Assembly (NCBI RefSeq): GCF_014805685.1
Contig: NC_060906.1
Coordinates: forward strand, 17,984,664 to 18,048,663
Length of the DNA: 64,000 nucleotides
Origin: Silurus meridionalis
Lineage: Eukaryota > Chordata > Actinopteri > Siluriformes > Siluridae
Reading direction: 5' to 3'
Shown here in pieces: positions 52,722 to 63,559 of this stretch (position 1 is its first letter; each line of letters begins with the position of its first letter). The position numbers and the translations under genes are program-made. The notes under the pieces are model-generated. The model was not told the origin of the DNA. It was given only the letters and a program-made list of their open reading frames with translations, and did no database searches.

Positions 52722-53455
52722 AGAGGCGGGAAGTACTGAAGTACAAATACTTCGTTACTGTACTTAAGTAGATTTTTCTGGTATCAGTACTTCATTATTT
52801 ATATTTCAGACAACTTTTTACTTTCACCCATTACATTTTTAACACAAATGTCTGTAATTTCTACTTCTTACATTTTAAATCCAGGCTCGTTACTTTAGTT
52901 TTAATCTGTTTGGTGACATGATCAATATTTTTTCTTTTCATTGCACAACTTTTTCAGCCCGTAAACCTATTTCTTATCATTGCACGAAATTTTCAACCTT
53001 TAACTAGTGTAGCATTTCCTTGCTATCACGCACCACAGATGTGGGCTAGCCTACAGAGCTAACAACAAGCAAGGCAGAGGGCAACAAGAAGTTTGGGGTT
53101 AACGTGGATGGGACAGAGGGTGTCAGAGATGTAAACATGACTGAGAACAGAGACATTACTGATTACCTGATCCTCATTATCTTTTCTCTGCTTGTGTAGT
53201 ATATGGTGGATGTTCAGCCTGAATACATTAATTAGATAACAAAATTAGAATTAGTTTCATATTATATATTAATTTGATGTGAGGTCCAGTTACCAGTGTG
53301 ACACTAAAACAGGTAGTAGTAATAATGTCAGAGCCCAAACTTCTTTACTCAAACTTGAGTGAAAAAGTGTAATCAGTACTTCAGTGAGTCTTTAAAACAT
53401 GAGTATCTGTACTTCTACTTGAGTAAAGGGTGTGTGCCATCTCTTTTCACTTTTA
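52722..53455 (+). mobile_element. DNA-transposon-like repeat, copy 2, uninterrupted
   Basis: It starts GAGGCGGGAAGTACTGAAG, continues CTTCGTTACTGTACTTAAG and TGACATGATCAATATTTTTT, and ends ACTTCTACTTGAGTAAAGG then GTGTGTGCCATCTCTTTT. It carries the central region that copy 1 lost to or around its insertion. No transposase frame is present. The ends (GTACTTAAGTA against ACTTGAGTAAAG) look like degraded inverted termini; hAT-type is possible. Confidence 0.8.
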
Positions 53456-53542
53456 CAAATGTATGGAAATAGAATCATAATTGCAAAATACAAAAATGGA
53501 ATCAGAAATCTACTCATTCTGAAGCAGAAAAAAGATTATAGG

Positions 53543-53728
53543 TGAGGTGGTAGCTCAGTGGTTAATACACTGGACTCTGGATTGGAAGGTCACAAGTTTG
53601 AATCCCAGCACCACCAAGCTGCCACTGGTGAGCAAGGCCCTTAACGCTCAACTGCTCAATTGTAAGTCACCCTGGATTAGGGAGTCTGCCAAATACCATA
53701 ATTGTAAATGTAAATGTACATGTAGAAT
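53543..53728 (+). mobile_element. tRNA-derived SINE
   Basis: The head has an A-box-like TAGCTCAGTGGTTAA and a B-box-like AGTTTGAATCCC about 37 nt apart, then CACCACCAAGCTGCCACTGG, GCAAGGCCCTTAACGCTCAA, GGAGTCTGCCAAATACCAT and a (TGTAAA)n tail. That is the structure of a fish tRNA-derived SINE with a LINE-like tail. It is not a functional tRNA gene. Confidence 0.85.
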
Positions 53729-53939
53729 AGCAGTGCTGTGGAACAAGGAACAGAATCACTACACAAAGCATTCATAACACTATTACAGCTCAGCGAAATC
53801 AGAATCACTTTAGTGAATCATGAACGATCAATCCCATATCTAGAAATTCAAATCCAAATAAAAAAGTATTAAAAATACATAGCATCACAAACAGCACAAA
53901 GATCACAATCGTAGAACCATGCGAATTAACGGGAATCAC

Positions 53940-54040
53940 CCAGATTAGGATGGGTCTCATTTTGAGTCTGGTTCCTCTCAAGAATTCTTCCTCTTGTCAT
54001 CTCAGAGTTTTTCCTTGACAGCTTGCTCATTAGGGATGAA
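53940..54040 (-). repeat. fragment of the AACCTTGAGAGGAACC repeat
   Basis: GAGTCTGGTTCCTCTCAAG, ATTCTTCCTCTTGTCATCTC and AGAGTTTTTCCTTGACAGC are the reverse complement of the core seen at 35150-35215. It is therefore a second copy in opposite orientation. Confidence 0.75.
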
Positions 54041-54420
54041 TGTATTAATCTGAATTAAAACGTATTTATCCAGAATTCTGTAAAGCCGCATGGTGAGGAT
54101 GCACTGTGTTACAATAGCTTGATAAATAGAATAAAATGTAATTGAAATGAAGGATGGGATTGAAAACTGAACTCAGTAGTGGAATCCCAGCATGACAGAA
54201 AGGGTGAATAAGGAAATGGTAATGGAGGCATAACGCAACGGTAAATGGTAACACAGTGAGAGCCCTACATTGACAGAAATAGCCACGGTAACAACTCCAC
54301 AGCTCCTTGGAAACAGAATCACAGCTGCTTGGAGTCAGAATCACAGTTCCTTGGAAACGCAATCACAGTGCAATAATAACAGAATCATAGCGCTATGGTA
54401 ACAAAATCAGAACGACATAA

Positions 54421-55569
54421 ATGAGTTATCAGTCTGAGGATTATTTCTCTTTTGCAGAGGCACAAAGCAGAAGCAGCGAACCAGATTTAATGTGCTACAG
54501 CAGGGATGTGCACATACACGTGTGTGTGTGTGCGCGCGCGCACAGCACAATCTACTGTGCATAATAAAGCCGGTCGGTTGCTGCAGCAGACGTGTGAGAC
54601 GGCACGCCTGAACTCATTCCCACTGCTGAAGCCGATCTGCTGGCTGTCGCACTGCTTTCTGTCAGAGCTGATAGCTGTTAGCCACGCTGTTCAACGCGTC
54701 TGCATTTCAGTCACACACAACCATGGAGGGAATTTGTCAATTTGTCATCTGGAAAGCATGAGAGTGTGGCTGTGACGCTGGGTTGCAGGACATTATGAGT
54801 TGCCTCACATATCACTGTAAGTCTGAAGGACTCCTCTAGTACAATCAGGCAATTTGAAACTTTCATATAATAATAATCAGTTCTTTTTGCCAATTACTAT
54901 TTAATTTCCACAACGTGATGCGATTTAAAATGGCAGTGATAGCACCCAGTGCACACGATACGTCAAACTTCCATTTTCCTCAGAACATAATTACGGAATT
55001 GCCTTCATCAAGAACATATGTGATATTGAAATTTCTCCAAAATAAGAAACCTGAGAGAACAGCTGTCCTTATGGTGCCTGCAGAATCTAGCGAACATCAT
55101 CGCAACAGCTCAGGCACTAAAAATACTGCCAAACAAAGCAGCTTTCACTTGACTGGAACACATAATAATGGTGAGTTTTAAGACATAATGAGCCAGTCTT
55201 CAACACACCAGGTGTTAAATGTTATTCATTATTATACCACAAGGCTGATCTGACTGCTCAGAAGGTGTTGATTAATTTCCTCTAACAGCACCTGTGCACA
55301 TAATATAAATCACAGGTTAATTCAATATGTTATGGTTTCTATATGTGCACATGATTACATGTATGGAAAGTCTTGACCGAAGAAGGCTTTAGATCTAATA
55401 GGAACTTTATAAGTCTGATACATCGCTTTAAACGTTGTCTTTATTGTTGCCTGTTTTGGTTGTGTTTTAGTTTTTAGTCTGAGATCACTTCTGTATACTG
55501 AACTGCAAAACTTCTTGAATCAATCAAATTGTTAGCAATCATGTCAATTCACACAGGATCAAATTTACC
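54421..55569 (-). other. intron 1 stretch with a GC-richer segment
   Basis: A short GTGTGTGTGTGCGCGCGCGC patch lies at 54521-54541. The region 54560-54720 is GC-richer, complex and not explained; it was tested for exon structure without success. The rest is AT-rich. Confidence 0.5.
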
Positions 55570-56095
55570 TACACTATATGGACATGTTTTAGGACACCTG
55601 ACTTTTCTAGCCATATGTGGTTCTTCCTCAAACTGTTACAACAGTCGAAAGCACAAAATTGTATATCATGTCTTTGTATGCAGGTGCATTGAATGTTTCC
55701 TTTACTTGAACTGGGAGACTCAAATCTGTTTAAGCATGACAATGTTGTACAAGGCAAGCCCATGAATATATGGTTTACATGGGTTGGAGTAGAAGATCTT
55801 GAGTGGTCTGCTATAGAGTTCTGACCTCCACCCTTCTGATTACCTTTAGGTTGAGTAGGATTGCTGACTGCACCCCAGGCCTCCTCACCCTAAATCAGTA
55901 CATGACTTTACTAACACCCTTGTGGCTGAATGAGCAGAAATCTCCACAAGCACACTCCAAAATCTAGTGGAACATCTCTCCCAGAAGAGTGGAGGTTATT
56001 ATAACAGCAAATGGGGACTAAATGTAGAATAGGATTGTTAAAAAGCACATGAATTTTACAGGCATGGTGTCCAGAAACTTTTGTCCTCACAGTGT
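55570..56095 (+). mobile_element. Tc1/mariner-type element, group C, best copy
   Basis: The left end TACACTATATGGACATG followed by GGACACCTGACTTTTC, and the right end TGGTGTCCAGAAACTTTTG then CACAGTGTA, are inverted partners flanked by TA. Inside, phrases such as AAGCATGACAATGTTGTAC, GAAGATCTTGAGTGG and AAAATCTAGTGGAACATC are transposase-derived (the last corresponds to the C-terminal end of a Tc1 transposase). It is about 525 bp with no intact frame. Confidence 0.8.
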
Positions 56096-56293
56096 AATTC
56101 TCCTGGGGGTTTTATCTAAATGTAAAATATGATGTAATCTTTCTAGGCTATGCACATAAAGTCTGTAATAATTATTCAAGTGGAATTAAAATTCCAGTAA
56201 TACAATTATATAATTTATATATAATTATAGTTATATTCATATAAGTTTATAACTGTTTTGCATTCAAATCTTGAGAATAAATATAAACAAACA

Positions 56294-56298
<5 letters not shown>

Positions 56299-56363
<65 letters not shown>
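56299..56363. repeat. (AT)n microsatellite
   Basis: A perfect AT run of about 65 bp. Confidence 0.98.
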
Positions 56364-56366
<3 letters not shown>

Positions 56367-56517
56367 TAAACAGATACACAGCTCAGGCTAGGAAAAACAG
56401 GGCATGGTAACACCCGTATAAGAGACGTAAGAGAAAGACAGACTCTTCTGATGAACCTGTTCCTCCCTACAGCCCTAATTACAGAGTCAACTTCACCAAG
56501 CAGCATAGTGACTCATC

Positions 56518-56524
56518 ACACACA

Positions 56525-56572
<48 letters not shown>
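56518..56572. repeat. (CA)n microsatellite
   Basis: A CA run of about 55 bp with one AA interruption near its start. Confidence 0.97.
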
Positions 56573-56573
<1 letters not shown>

Positions 56574-56956
56574 CAAATCAGTACGTCACAACTGTGGCAT
56601 AGTTGGAGCTATGAGTTGTTCTGCTTCAACATAGAGCTCAGGTAAGATTTGATCCACGAACTGAGAGAGTGACACACAATTAAGTGCTGAACAAAGTGAT
56701 AAATTCAAGATATTATAAAACATACAAGCCAATAATCACAATTTTGGTTTATCTTAGCGCTTTAGTGCTGCGATATTTCAAATTATTGTTTTCTTTGATT
56801 TTTGCTTCTTATCTTTGTTCTCTACAAAGTAGGTCATCATCTTGTAGCTTATTTTGAGCGAATGTGCCACAGCTGGAATTGAAGTCTTTATATCTCCCCT
56901 AGCATGACATTAACAATGCAACTTTAGTGCAATTTAAGATTCCTTGGTCATGGGGT

Positions 56957-56997
56957 ACTACTACTACTACTACTACTACTACTAATAATAATAATAA
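56957..56997. repeat. (TAC)n-(TAA)n trinucleotide repeat
   Basis: Nine TAC/ACT units followed by AATAATAATAATAATG. Confidence 0.97.
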
Positions 56998-56999
56998 TG

Positions 57000-58600
57000 A
57001 TTATCCAAAAAGACATGCTGTTATAAGGGGGGAACAAATCTACAGTGACATTTCCTATAACAGGCATACTTTTCCTATAACAGCATGTCCTGAAATATTT
57101 TTTTTCTCTTATAACATAAGTTCAATATTTATTATTCACATGTTACAATATGTCAGTGAAAGTTTCTATCATTTACATCAGATTATATACAGACAATTCC
57201 ACCCCAGCATCTTTTTCTTCTATACCTTGAAGAAAGATATGCTAAAAAGAAATGTGTACAGGGCTTTGAGATGTCGGAGTTTAATCAGCTTTAGGTTTTG
57301 GGTTTTGAACCGTTTTGAAAAAAATGGCCCATAAAACAATCCATTCATGACCCTCAGTCACCTAGCACGAAACAGATTAACACTTGACTTTTTTAATGAC
57401 AGCACCTGCTGTAATGCAGTGACAATAACAGCTAGCATCACAATAGTTCTAGATACAATTGAAATGTATATTAATTCTACGACGATCTGTTCTGTTACAC
57501 TGTAATAATATTTGGGCTGATGTAAAGCATGTAAAGCTGGATGAATAGTGTACCAGATTCTCAGAGTCAATGTAGTGAAACTAAATTGCAGACAGATCAG
57601 TTAGTGTGTGTATATCAGTATGTACAGTATTTGGCTACTGGCCATTAATCTAAACCCTAATATAAGTATAGATTTGATTACAAACAAAATAGGGCATAGT
57701 CTGTATAGTTAAAAGCTCTTAGCTGATGATAAGGACTGGGTATAGAACCATCTCTAAAAAGGAAACACACTGTTGTCGAATTTTAATGTAGAGGTTCTCA
57801 AAAAGGACAAACTGAAAAAGCCTCCTATTTCTAACTACGCAATAGTCAAATGAATCCAAAAGTATGTGTCATGATAGGAACACAGGCAAAAAAAAAAAAT
57901 GAACATGTCTCAAGGCTTTTGCTGTTCTCAATCAGTCCTCTTTGATAGCACAGTGCTGACACATTGTTCTATACTGATTACATAAATATTCCTACCTGCT
58001 CCCTAATTCAATGACAATAACATAATGAATACCTGAATTATTCAGGACAGGTATACAAGGCTACATCTCATAGGATTGGAGCATATACACTGGCCTTGAA
58101 CATGATATTAGTACAGAATAAAAAAAGATAACAAAGCATGCACATAGAAAATATAATATATTCTTTAGCCAGGCAAGTGCAAAGTCCTATGTTTTGTTCA
58201 ACTGAGCAGGCTTTGGACTTGCATATTGTTACAAGGCTAGTTAGTTAGCTAACAGGAGTGTAAAGTAGCAATACAGAACAATATATTGACCTGTTCCCTA
58301 CTAGGCTCTAGGACTTTCAATATGTCTGCGTAATGAATGATACATACACCAGGCTGCATAATAAAATCACTTTTTAATCATAAAACCATGCCTAAATTAT
58401 AGAGTGTAATAAATTAATTGAACCCACCCTTTTTTTTTTTTTTTTACAATAGTAGCTCTGCTTGCTCTATCCTGAATCAGGAGAGGCTACGGATGAAACA
58501 GTAGACTAAAACAAAGTGCTTTATTGATCAAATATATGTACAATGCACCAGCACTAATACTGAGAGTTAGACAGCATACAAATCTAATAGAACAGGAATA
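57000..58600 (-). other. intron 1 stretch, nothing recognised
   Basis: AT-rich intron, with a T run at 58430-58445. A short direct repeat of TTTCCTATAACAG occurs at 57051 and 57070. Confidence 0.5.
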
Positions 58601-58624
58601 AATGCACATGTGAATTGGGAATGA

Positions 58625-58790
58625 TTTGGGCAGGTGTTCTGAATGCTCTAAGGGTCATGAGTACAAATCCCAGAACTGCCAAGCTGCCACGGCTGGGCCC
58701 TTGAGAAAGGCCCTGAATCCTCAACAGCTCAGGTGTATAAATAAGAATTTTTGGCCTAATGCCATGAATGTACTGTAAATATTAACTGAC
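58625..58790 (+). mobile_element. degraded tRNA-derived SINE
   Basis: GAGTACAAATCCCAGAAC (eroded B box), GCCAAGCTGCCACGGCTGGG, CCCTTGAGAAAGGCCCTGAA and CATGAATGTACTGTAAAT repeat the order of the SINE at 53543. The A box is not preserved. Confidence 0.7.
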
Positions 58791-60179
58791 TGTCCCTAAA
58801 AGCCCTGCCACTTTCTCCATCTCATCCTATTACAAATGGGCTTGAGCACTCCTTACTTTCTGTTTATGGTAAACAATTAATGGATGTTTAACTTAATTTA
58901 CATTCCATTTAATACTTTTCTTCATACATTTAACCTTAATTAACTATGCTTATAAGGTCTTGCTACTGGAAAAACCATTGAGCTATGCTTTTTCTTCCTA
59001 TGCAGATGCCAACAAACAGCTCTGACTGCCTAATACATTCACTCTCTCCCCCACACTATCCTCAAACCTAAAATGATGGAAATGCTAATTTTCCTCTCTT
59101 TTTTAGGCTCCAGATCTGGCAGATTAAATTGTTTCTTTTTAAAATGGCAAAAAAAAAAAAAAAAAGAAAGAAAAAAAATGGTGGGCAGGGGAAAAATCAA
59201 TAACAAGTCTAGTGTGAGGTAAATACTGTTTCTTTATATTCATCATCCTTTATCAGTACCTCACTACCACTACACCATGGCACTAAGACCGTGTATGAAG
59301 TAAAGACGCTCGTTTTAGAATCTGGTCCATAGAGACTTCGCAAAACTCTAAGAAACGCCTCTCACCCCCGCAGTAATCTTATACACACCACTTGGATGTA
59401 GTAAGTGGGTGTGTTTAGTGAGTCATGGTAGAGCAGTCATGCCATTATCAACCGATGAAGGTGGCTCTTTAGTAAACGGTCATACATGGCTAGTCTGTAG
59501 GGGTGTCCACATAGAGGAGCAAAGATGCAGGACCGAGTGTGGTTTCCTGAATGTGAGTGCAAAGAAAGAAAGGACAATTAAGATTGACAGAACAAAATTT
59601 TGGAGTGACAGAAAAGTCAAAACAGACATTTGTTTTTTTAACCTGGGCACCTAGCAGAAACACAAGCTAACAAGGTTTTTTTTTTATGCTAATACAACGC
59701 TATTAGGTGTGTCTAATTGAAATATTACCTGTATAGAACGTCAGTTAGATATGACAGACAAAGCACAGCGATGTATCCTTGGAAAAATTATTTTTATTGA
59801 CTCACTTCTTAAAATGAATGGATATTTACTAAAAATGAACTGTTATAGTTTTTGAAAAATTGCATTATAGCATGAATATAGCATTTGCCACATAAGTGCA
59901 ACACTACGTGATACAGGTGGTAGACCTAAAACTTGCTGAATCAAACGAGTTAAAAATCATTTAACATTCAATTTGCTTAGACAGGTAGTATAAAATAAAT
60001 AAATGAAACTTAGCTTTTACAGTTAAGAAAACATCCACTAATTGGATCAGGTGACCATTAGCCCGGAGCACACACACAAAACAACTCTATGTTCTTTTTT
60101 GACTAAAGTTCAGTAAAACCACTCTGTCCACCCTAAAATTCCCTTTTAACACATCACTGAAACCATATGTGTGTGTAAG
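58791..60179 (-). other. intron 1 stretch, nothing recognised
   Basis: AT-rich intron with A-rich runs at 59148-59179 and no recognised element. Confidence 0.5.
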
Positions 60180-60420
60180 CACTCAGAGAAGCCAAGCACA
60201 GGAGTGTGTGTCACGGCCTTGAATGCCTCCAAGCATCTGATCCCTCTATCCACCACTCTATTAGGGCAGTTATTAAAGCGGCCCTGTGACAAAGTCCACA
60301 GATTAAAGGAGAATGAATGAGATTAAACAGAGTCTCCGCTACAATCTCGTTTACCTGAGCAGGGCTCGCTATCAGAACGGAAACAAGGAAGAAAACAAAC
60401 ACAGGAAAATTACATGCATA
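60180..60420. other. candidate conserved noncoding element
   Basis: A 240-bp complex stretch (CAGTTATTAAAGCGGCCCTG, GAATGAATGAGATTAAACAG, TCTCGTTTACCTGAGCAGG). TTTACCTGAGC resembles a minus-strand donor (GGTAAAC preceded by CTCA), but the frame upstream of it does not match any gephyrin exon. Candidate only. Confidence 0.22.
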
Positions 60421-62040
60421 CATTTTTTTAATGCAAATATCAAAATGTCAGATTTTATGGAATATGTGTCAAAATCGCATTTTAAAAAACTGACGTGATG
60501 TGGATTTTAGTATGAATATCTCGGCCTTATGGTCAGTAAGGTCTTGGCCTCTAAGCTAGTGTGCATTAAAAATCGTCACTTTCTCTACCACCACTACAAA
60601 TCAACAATTTTTATGACATCTTTCAGCTTTTCATCAGATTTTTCGTTTTTGCCTTTATCTGAAGAATCTGACGTGTCCCACCCCCCAGCATGATAAAAAT
60701 CACCTTACACCTTTTAGCTGTTGAGTTAGCTAAATACTATTATCTATTTAAAAAGAAGTCTTTACTTAATATCACCTGACTTCCTGTTTTAGTAAAAATT
60801 ACATTAAATTGAATAATGCTGCACATTTAAAAATCATATTAAGAGAGCTTTAAAGGGCAACCGACAAGGTTCTAGCTAAATAGTGTATGCTAACACGTAA
60901 CTTACTTGCTTGGAATTGTTGTTTTATTTATTAAAGTGTGATCCCCATCACAGAATATGTAAAATGTAGTGTTTTAAGGTTTGGATTTTTTTACATTTTA
61001 ATTTAGGGTTCATATTTTTTTAAATATTAGAACTGTAACTCATTTTAGTCTTTGCATTTTACTGTTTCTTCCTAATTTAATCTCGATAAATCCCACCCAT
61101 CAGTACCAGCCCATCGTACCACAGTTACCAACCTGGGAGCTGAAAGGCTAAAATGTGCTTTTCCAGACACACATGAAGACAACAATTTCCTGCTCGTGCT
61201 GCATCATAAGGCGCTACTCCACATGTATGACCTCACAGATCTAAAGCAAGTATTCAGTCCCTCCTGTGTCATCGTTTGGATTCAAATGTGTGGTTTCTGG
61301 ACGACTGGATAAAAACTTATCTTGAGCCTATCGGGAGGCCCTAAATCTTCCCCCCTACTACGGTAAAAATAATTTTAATGTATTGCACAAAATATACATT
61401 CCCTTTTTCTCTCTCTCTCTCTAAACAAAAATTCACTACTTTTGGGAAGTGAAAATCTTTAGTAGCAAAGGTCATGAAGCAGAAGCACCAAGAAGGAGTA
61501 GGGCTTCAGGATATAAGAATTAATTATTAAAGTATTGTTTTGCATTAAAACAGGCCAACAAAGATCTCACCCAAAGCTCAAGTACGTATTTGGGAATTTC
61601 CCTATTAAACAACCTATAAAATAGTGAACTGGTTTAACAAACTAGATGTTGACCTGCAGAGTCATGATGTTCAAATCACGATAATATGCACATATCTGAA
61701 TCTTCTCACATATTTGAATTTTACTGCATTAGAACAGTCTAGAAATGACACTTTGAAATGCTCTCAATAAAAAAATCTGATTATCCACTAAAATCCAATA
61801 TACACCAAGAATGATGCAAATAATAAACTGAAGAATTGATAAATGAGCTATATAAAGTAATGATAAATGAGCTAAAAGCAATAAATGAAGCTTTGGCTCT
61901 GACTTCGTTCTAAAATTAGCTGCTGTGTGAAGCTGGAGCCGATTCATGTGTGCTTTGATGTACATGTAAGCGTGAAGGCCGCCTACTCAATCCTCATCCA
62001 GCCTGTGCTGCTACAGCTGAGAAGAAGAAAAAAAGAAAAA
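60421..62040 (-). other. intron 1 stretch, nothing recognised
   Basis: AT-rich intron with CTCTCTCTCTCTC at 61409-61421 and a purine run at 62020-62050. Confidence 0.5.
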
Positions 62041-62207
62041 GAAAGAGAGAGATGCATGCTGTCTGTTGCAGAGGCAAGTGTGCTCATTGGCCATTTAGTT
62101 TCCATCCATCCATGCATCCATCTGACCAACCATATATTCATCTATTGGCAGAATGTTTAAGGTTGTGGTCAATGTGAAGCACTATGAGAACATTGTGTGC
62201 ATGTACA

Positions 62208-62210
<3 letters not shown>

Positions 62211-62246
<36 letters not shown>
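62211..62246. repeat. (GT)n microsatellite
   Basis: A perfect GT run of about 36 bp. Confidence 0.98.
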
Positions 62247-62250
<4 letters not shown>

Positions 62251-62865
62251 AATCTGCATACTCTGACCTACAATGTACCCTCTCCACTGGACTGCATGTC
62301 TTATAGCAGTTCTGCTATGTGACAGGAACGTGGCTGCAGCCCCATTTTATCATGCCTAGCTTTAGCTGGTTTTTAGGTCAGCACTCACAAAGTTGACAGA
62401 GCTAAAAACAAAAAAAAAAAAGCAGGTGTGTTTAGGAGTGTGTGATCTGATACGAAAACACTCAGGGAGCCAAGAACATGCACACCACTACAGCCACTCC
62501 TGATAGCTGAGGAGATATATCAAGCTCTCGCTTAAACTCCTGAATCTGAGCATGATTGGAGAAAAAATATAAAATAAAATAACACAGCGAACCCTGCCTG
62601 TGTACAACCTGACAGTTGTGTGTGTATGTGTGTGTAGGAGAAATATAGAGACACCGGGTGGAGATTTCTAAAAGGTCAGATGATTATGGGTGCAGGGGTT
62701 TTGTGTTTGAGGAACAAATATATTCCACGCATGCCGCTCCTCAACTCAATGAGCTTTTTTGGTAAAAAAAAGCACACAGACGCAACGTGACACTCGCAGT
62801 CAGGCATGCGCCAGAATTACATTTTTAGATGACAGTAATTGCTTAATCACTTATCATAGATTAGA
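62247..62865 (-). other. intron 1 stretch, nothing recognised
   Basis: Moderately AT-rich, no recognised feature. Confidence 0.5.
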
Positions 62866-63098
62866 ATAGACTTTATTTGTCACATGTATATTACAGCACA
62901 GTGAAATTCGTTCTTCGCATATCCCAGCTTGCTCAGAAGCTGGGGTCAGAGCACAGGGTGGGCCATGATACGGCGCCCCTAGAGCACAGAGGGTTAAGGG
63001 CCTAGCTCAAGGGCCCAAGAGTGGCATCTTGGCAATACTGGGGCTTAAACCCCAGACCCTCTGATCAGGAACCCAGCACCTTAATCACTGAGCTAAAG
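62866..63098 (-). mobile_element. tRNA-derived SINE, full-length
   Basis: Read on the minus strand it starts TAGCTCAGTGATTAAGGTGC (A box), has GGGTTTAAGCCCC (B box), then GCCAAGATGCCACTCTTGGG, CCTTGAGCTAGGCCCTTAAC, a body with GGCGCCGTATCATGGCCC, and the tail CATGTGACAAATAAAGTC. Head and body share phrases with the SINE at 53543, but the tail differs, which suggests a related subfamily with a different LINE-derived 3-prime end. Confidence 0.85.
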
Positions 63099-63559
63099 AA
63101 AATGGCAGCATGTTCAGTTGCTCTCGATATCTAATTAATATCACACTACTGGCAAATACATTACTGATATCAAACAATCAACTGTTTATTTTATAAATTC
63201 TGTTTTTACCGGCTTAAAATAATTTTGCCAAATTGTTGTGGTTTTTTTATCATGCAGTGCTACTATAAATGTGCTCTGGCAAACGCTTTATTTATAACAC
63301 CAAAAAGAACAAGAGTCTTGTGAATAAGCTGGGGGAAATTCAGGAATAATAAAGTCCAATCATCCAATTATCCAATCAGAGAGCGAGTAAATTCTGCCAG
63401 TTAGCACGATGCAAGTGTGTCAACTATGCACCAATTCAAACGTTAGCAAATTATTAAACATTTATTATGAAAAATAGTAAAAGAAGAATAACTATCATAT
63501 GAGGTTTTTAACGAGTGGTGTTTAACACAAATTCCTGTGAGCAATATTTAAAAATAGGA
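63099..63559 (-). other. intron 1 stretch, nothing recognised
   Basis: AT-rich with no recognised feature. Confidence 0.5.

Larger units (their letters stand above)
53456..54420. repeat. degenerate AGAATCACAGC-type minisatellite with insertions
   Basis: The clearest units lie at 54290-54410: CAGCTCCTTGGAAACAGAAT, CACAGCTGCTTGGAGTCAGA, CACAGTTCCTTGGAAACGC and ACAGAATCATAGCGCTATGG, roughly 24-26 bp apart. Older fragments (AATCAGAAATC, CAGAATCACTA, GAATCACTTTAG, TAGCATCACAAACAGCAC) are scattered back to 53470, and a SINE and another repeat lie between them. Confidence 0.6.

Noticed and set aside
53543..53615. Possible tRNA gene
   Set aside because: A- and B-box-like motifs are present, but the body continues into SINE sequence and I see no cloverleaf that would make a functional tRNA.
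54560..54720. Possible exon with CATTTCAG acceptor-like site on the plus strand
   Set aside because: No open frame with a recognisable domain and no matching donor could be paired with it.
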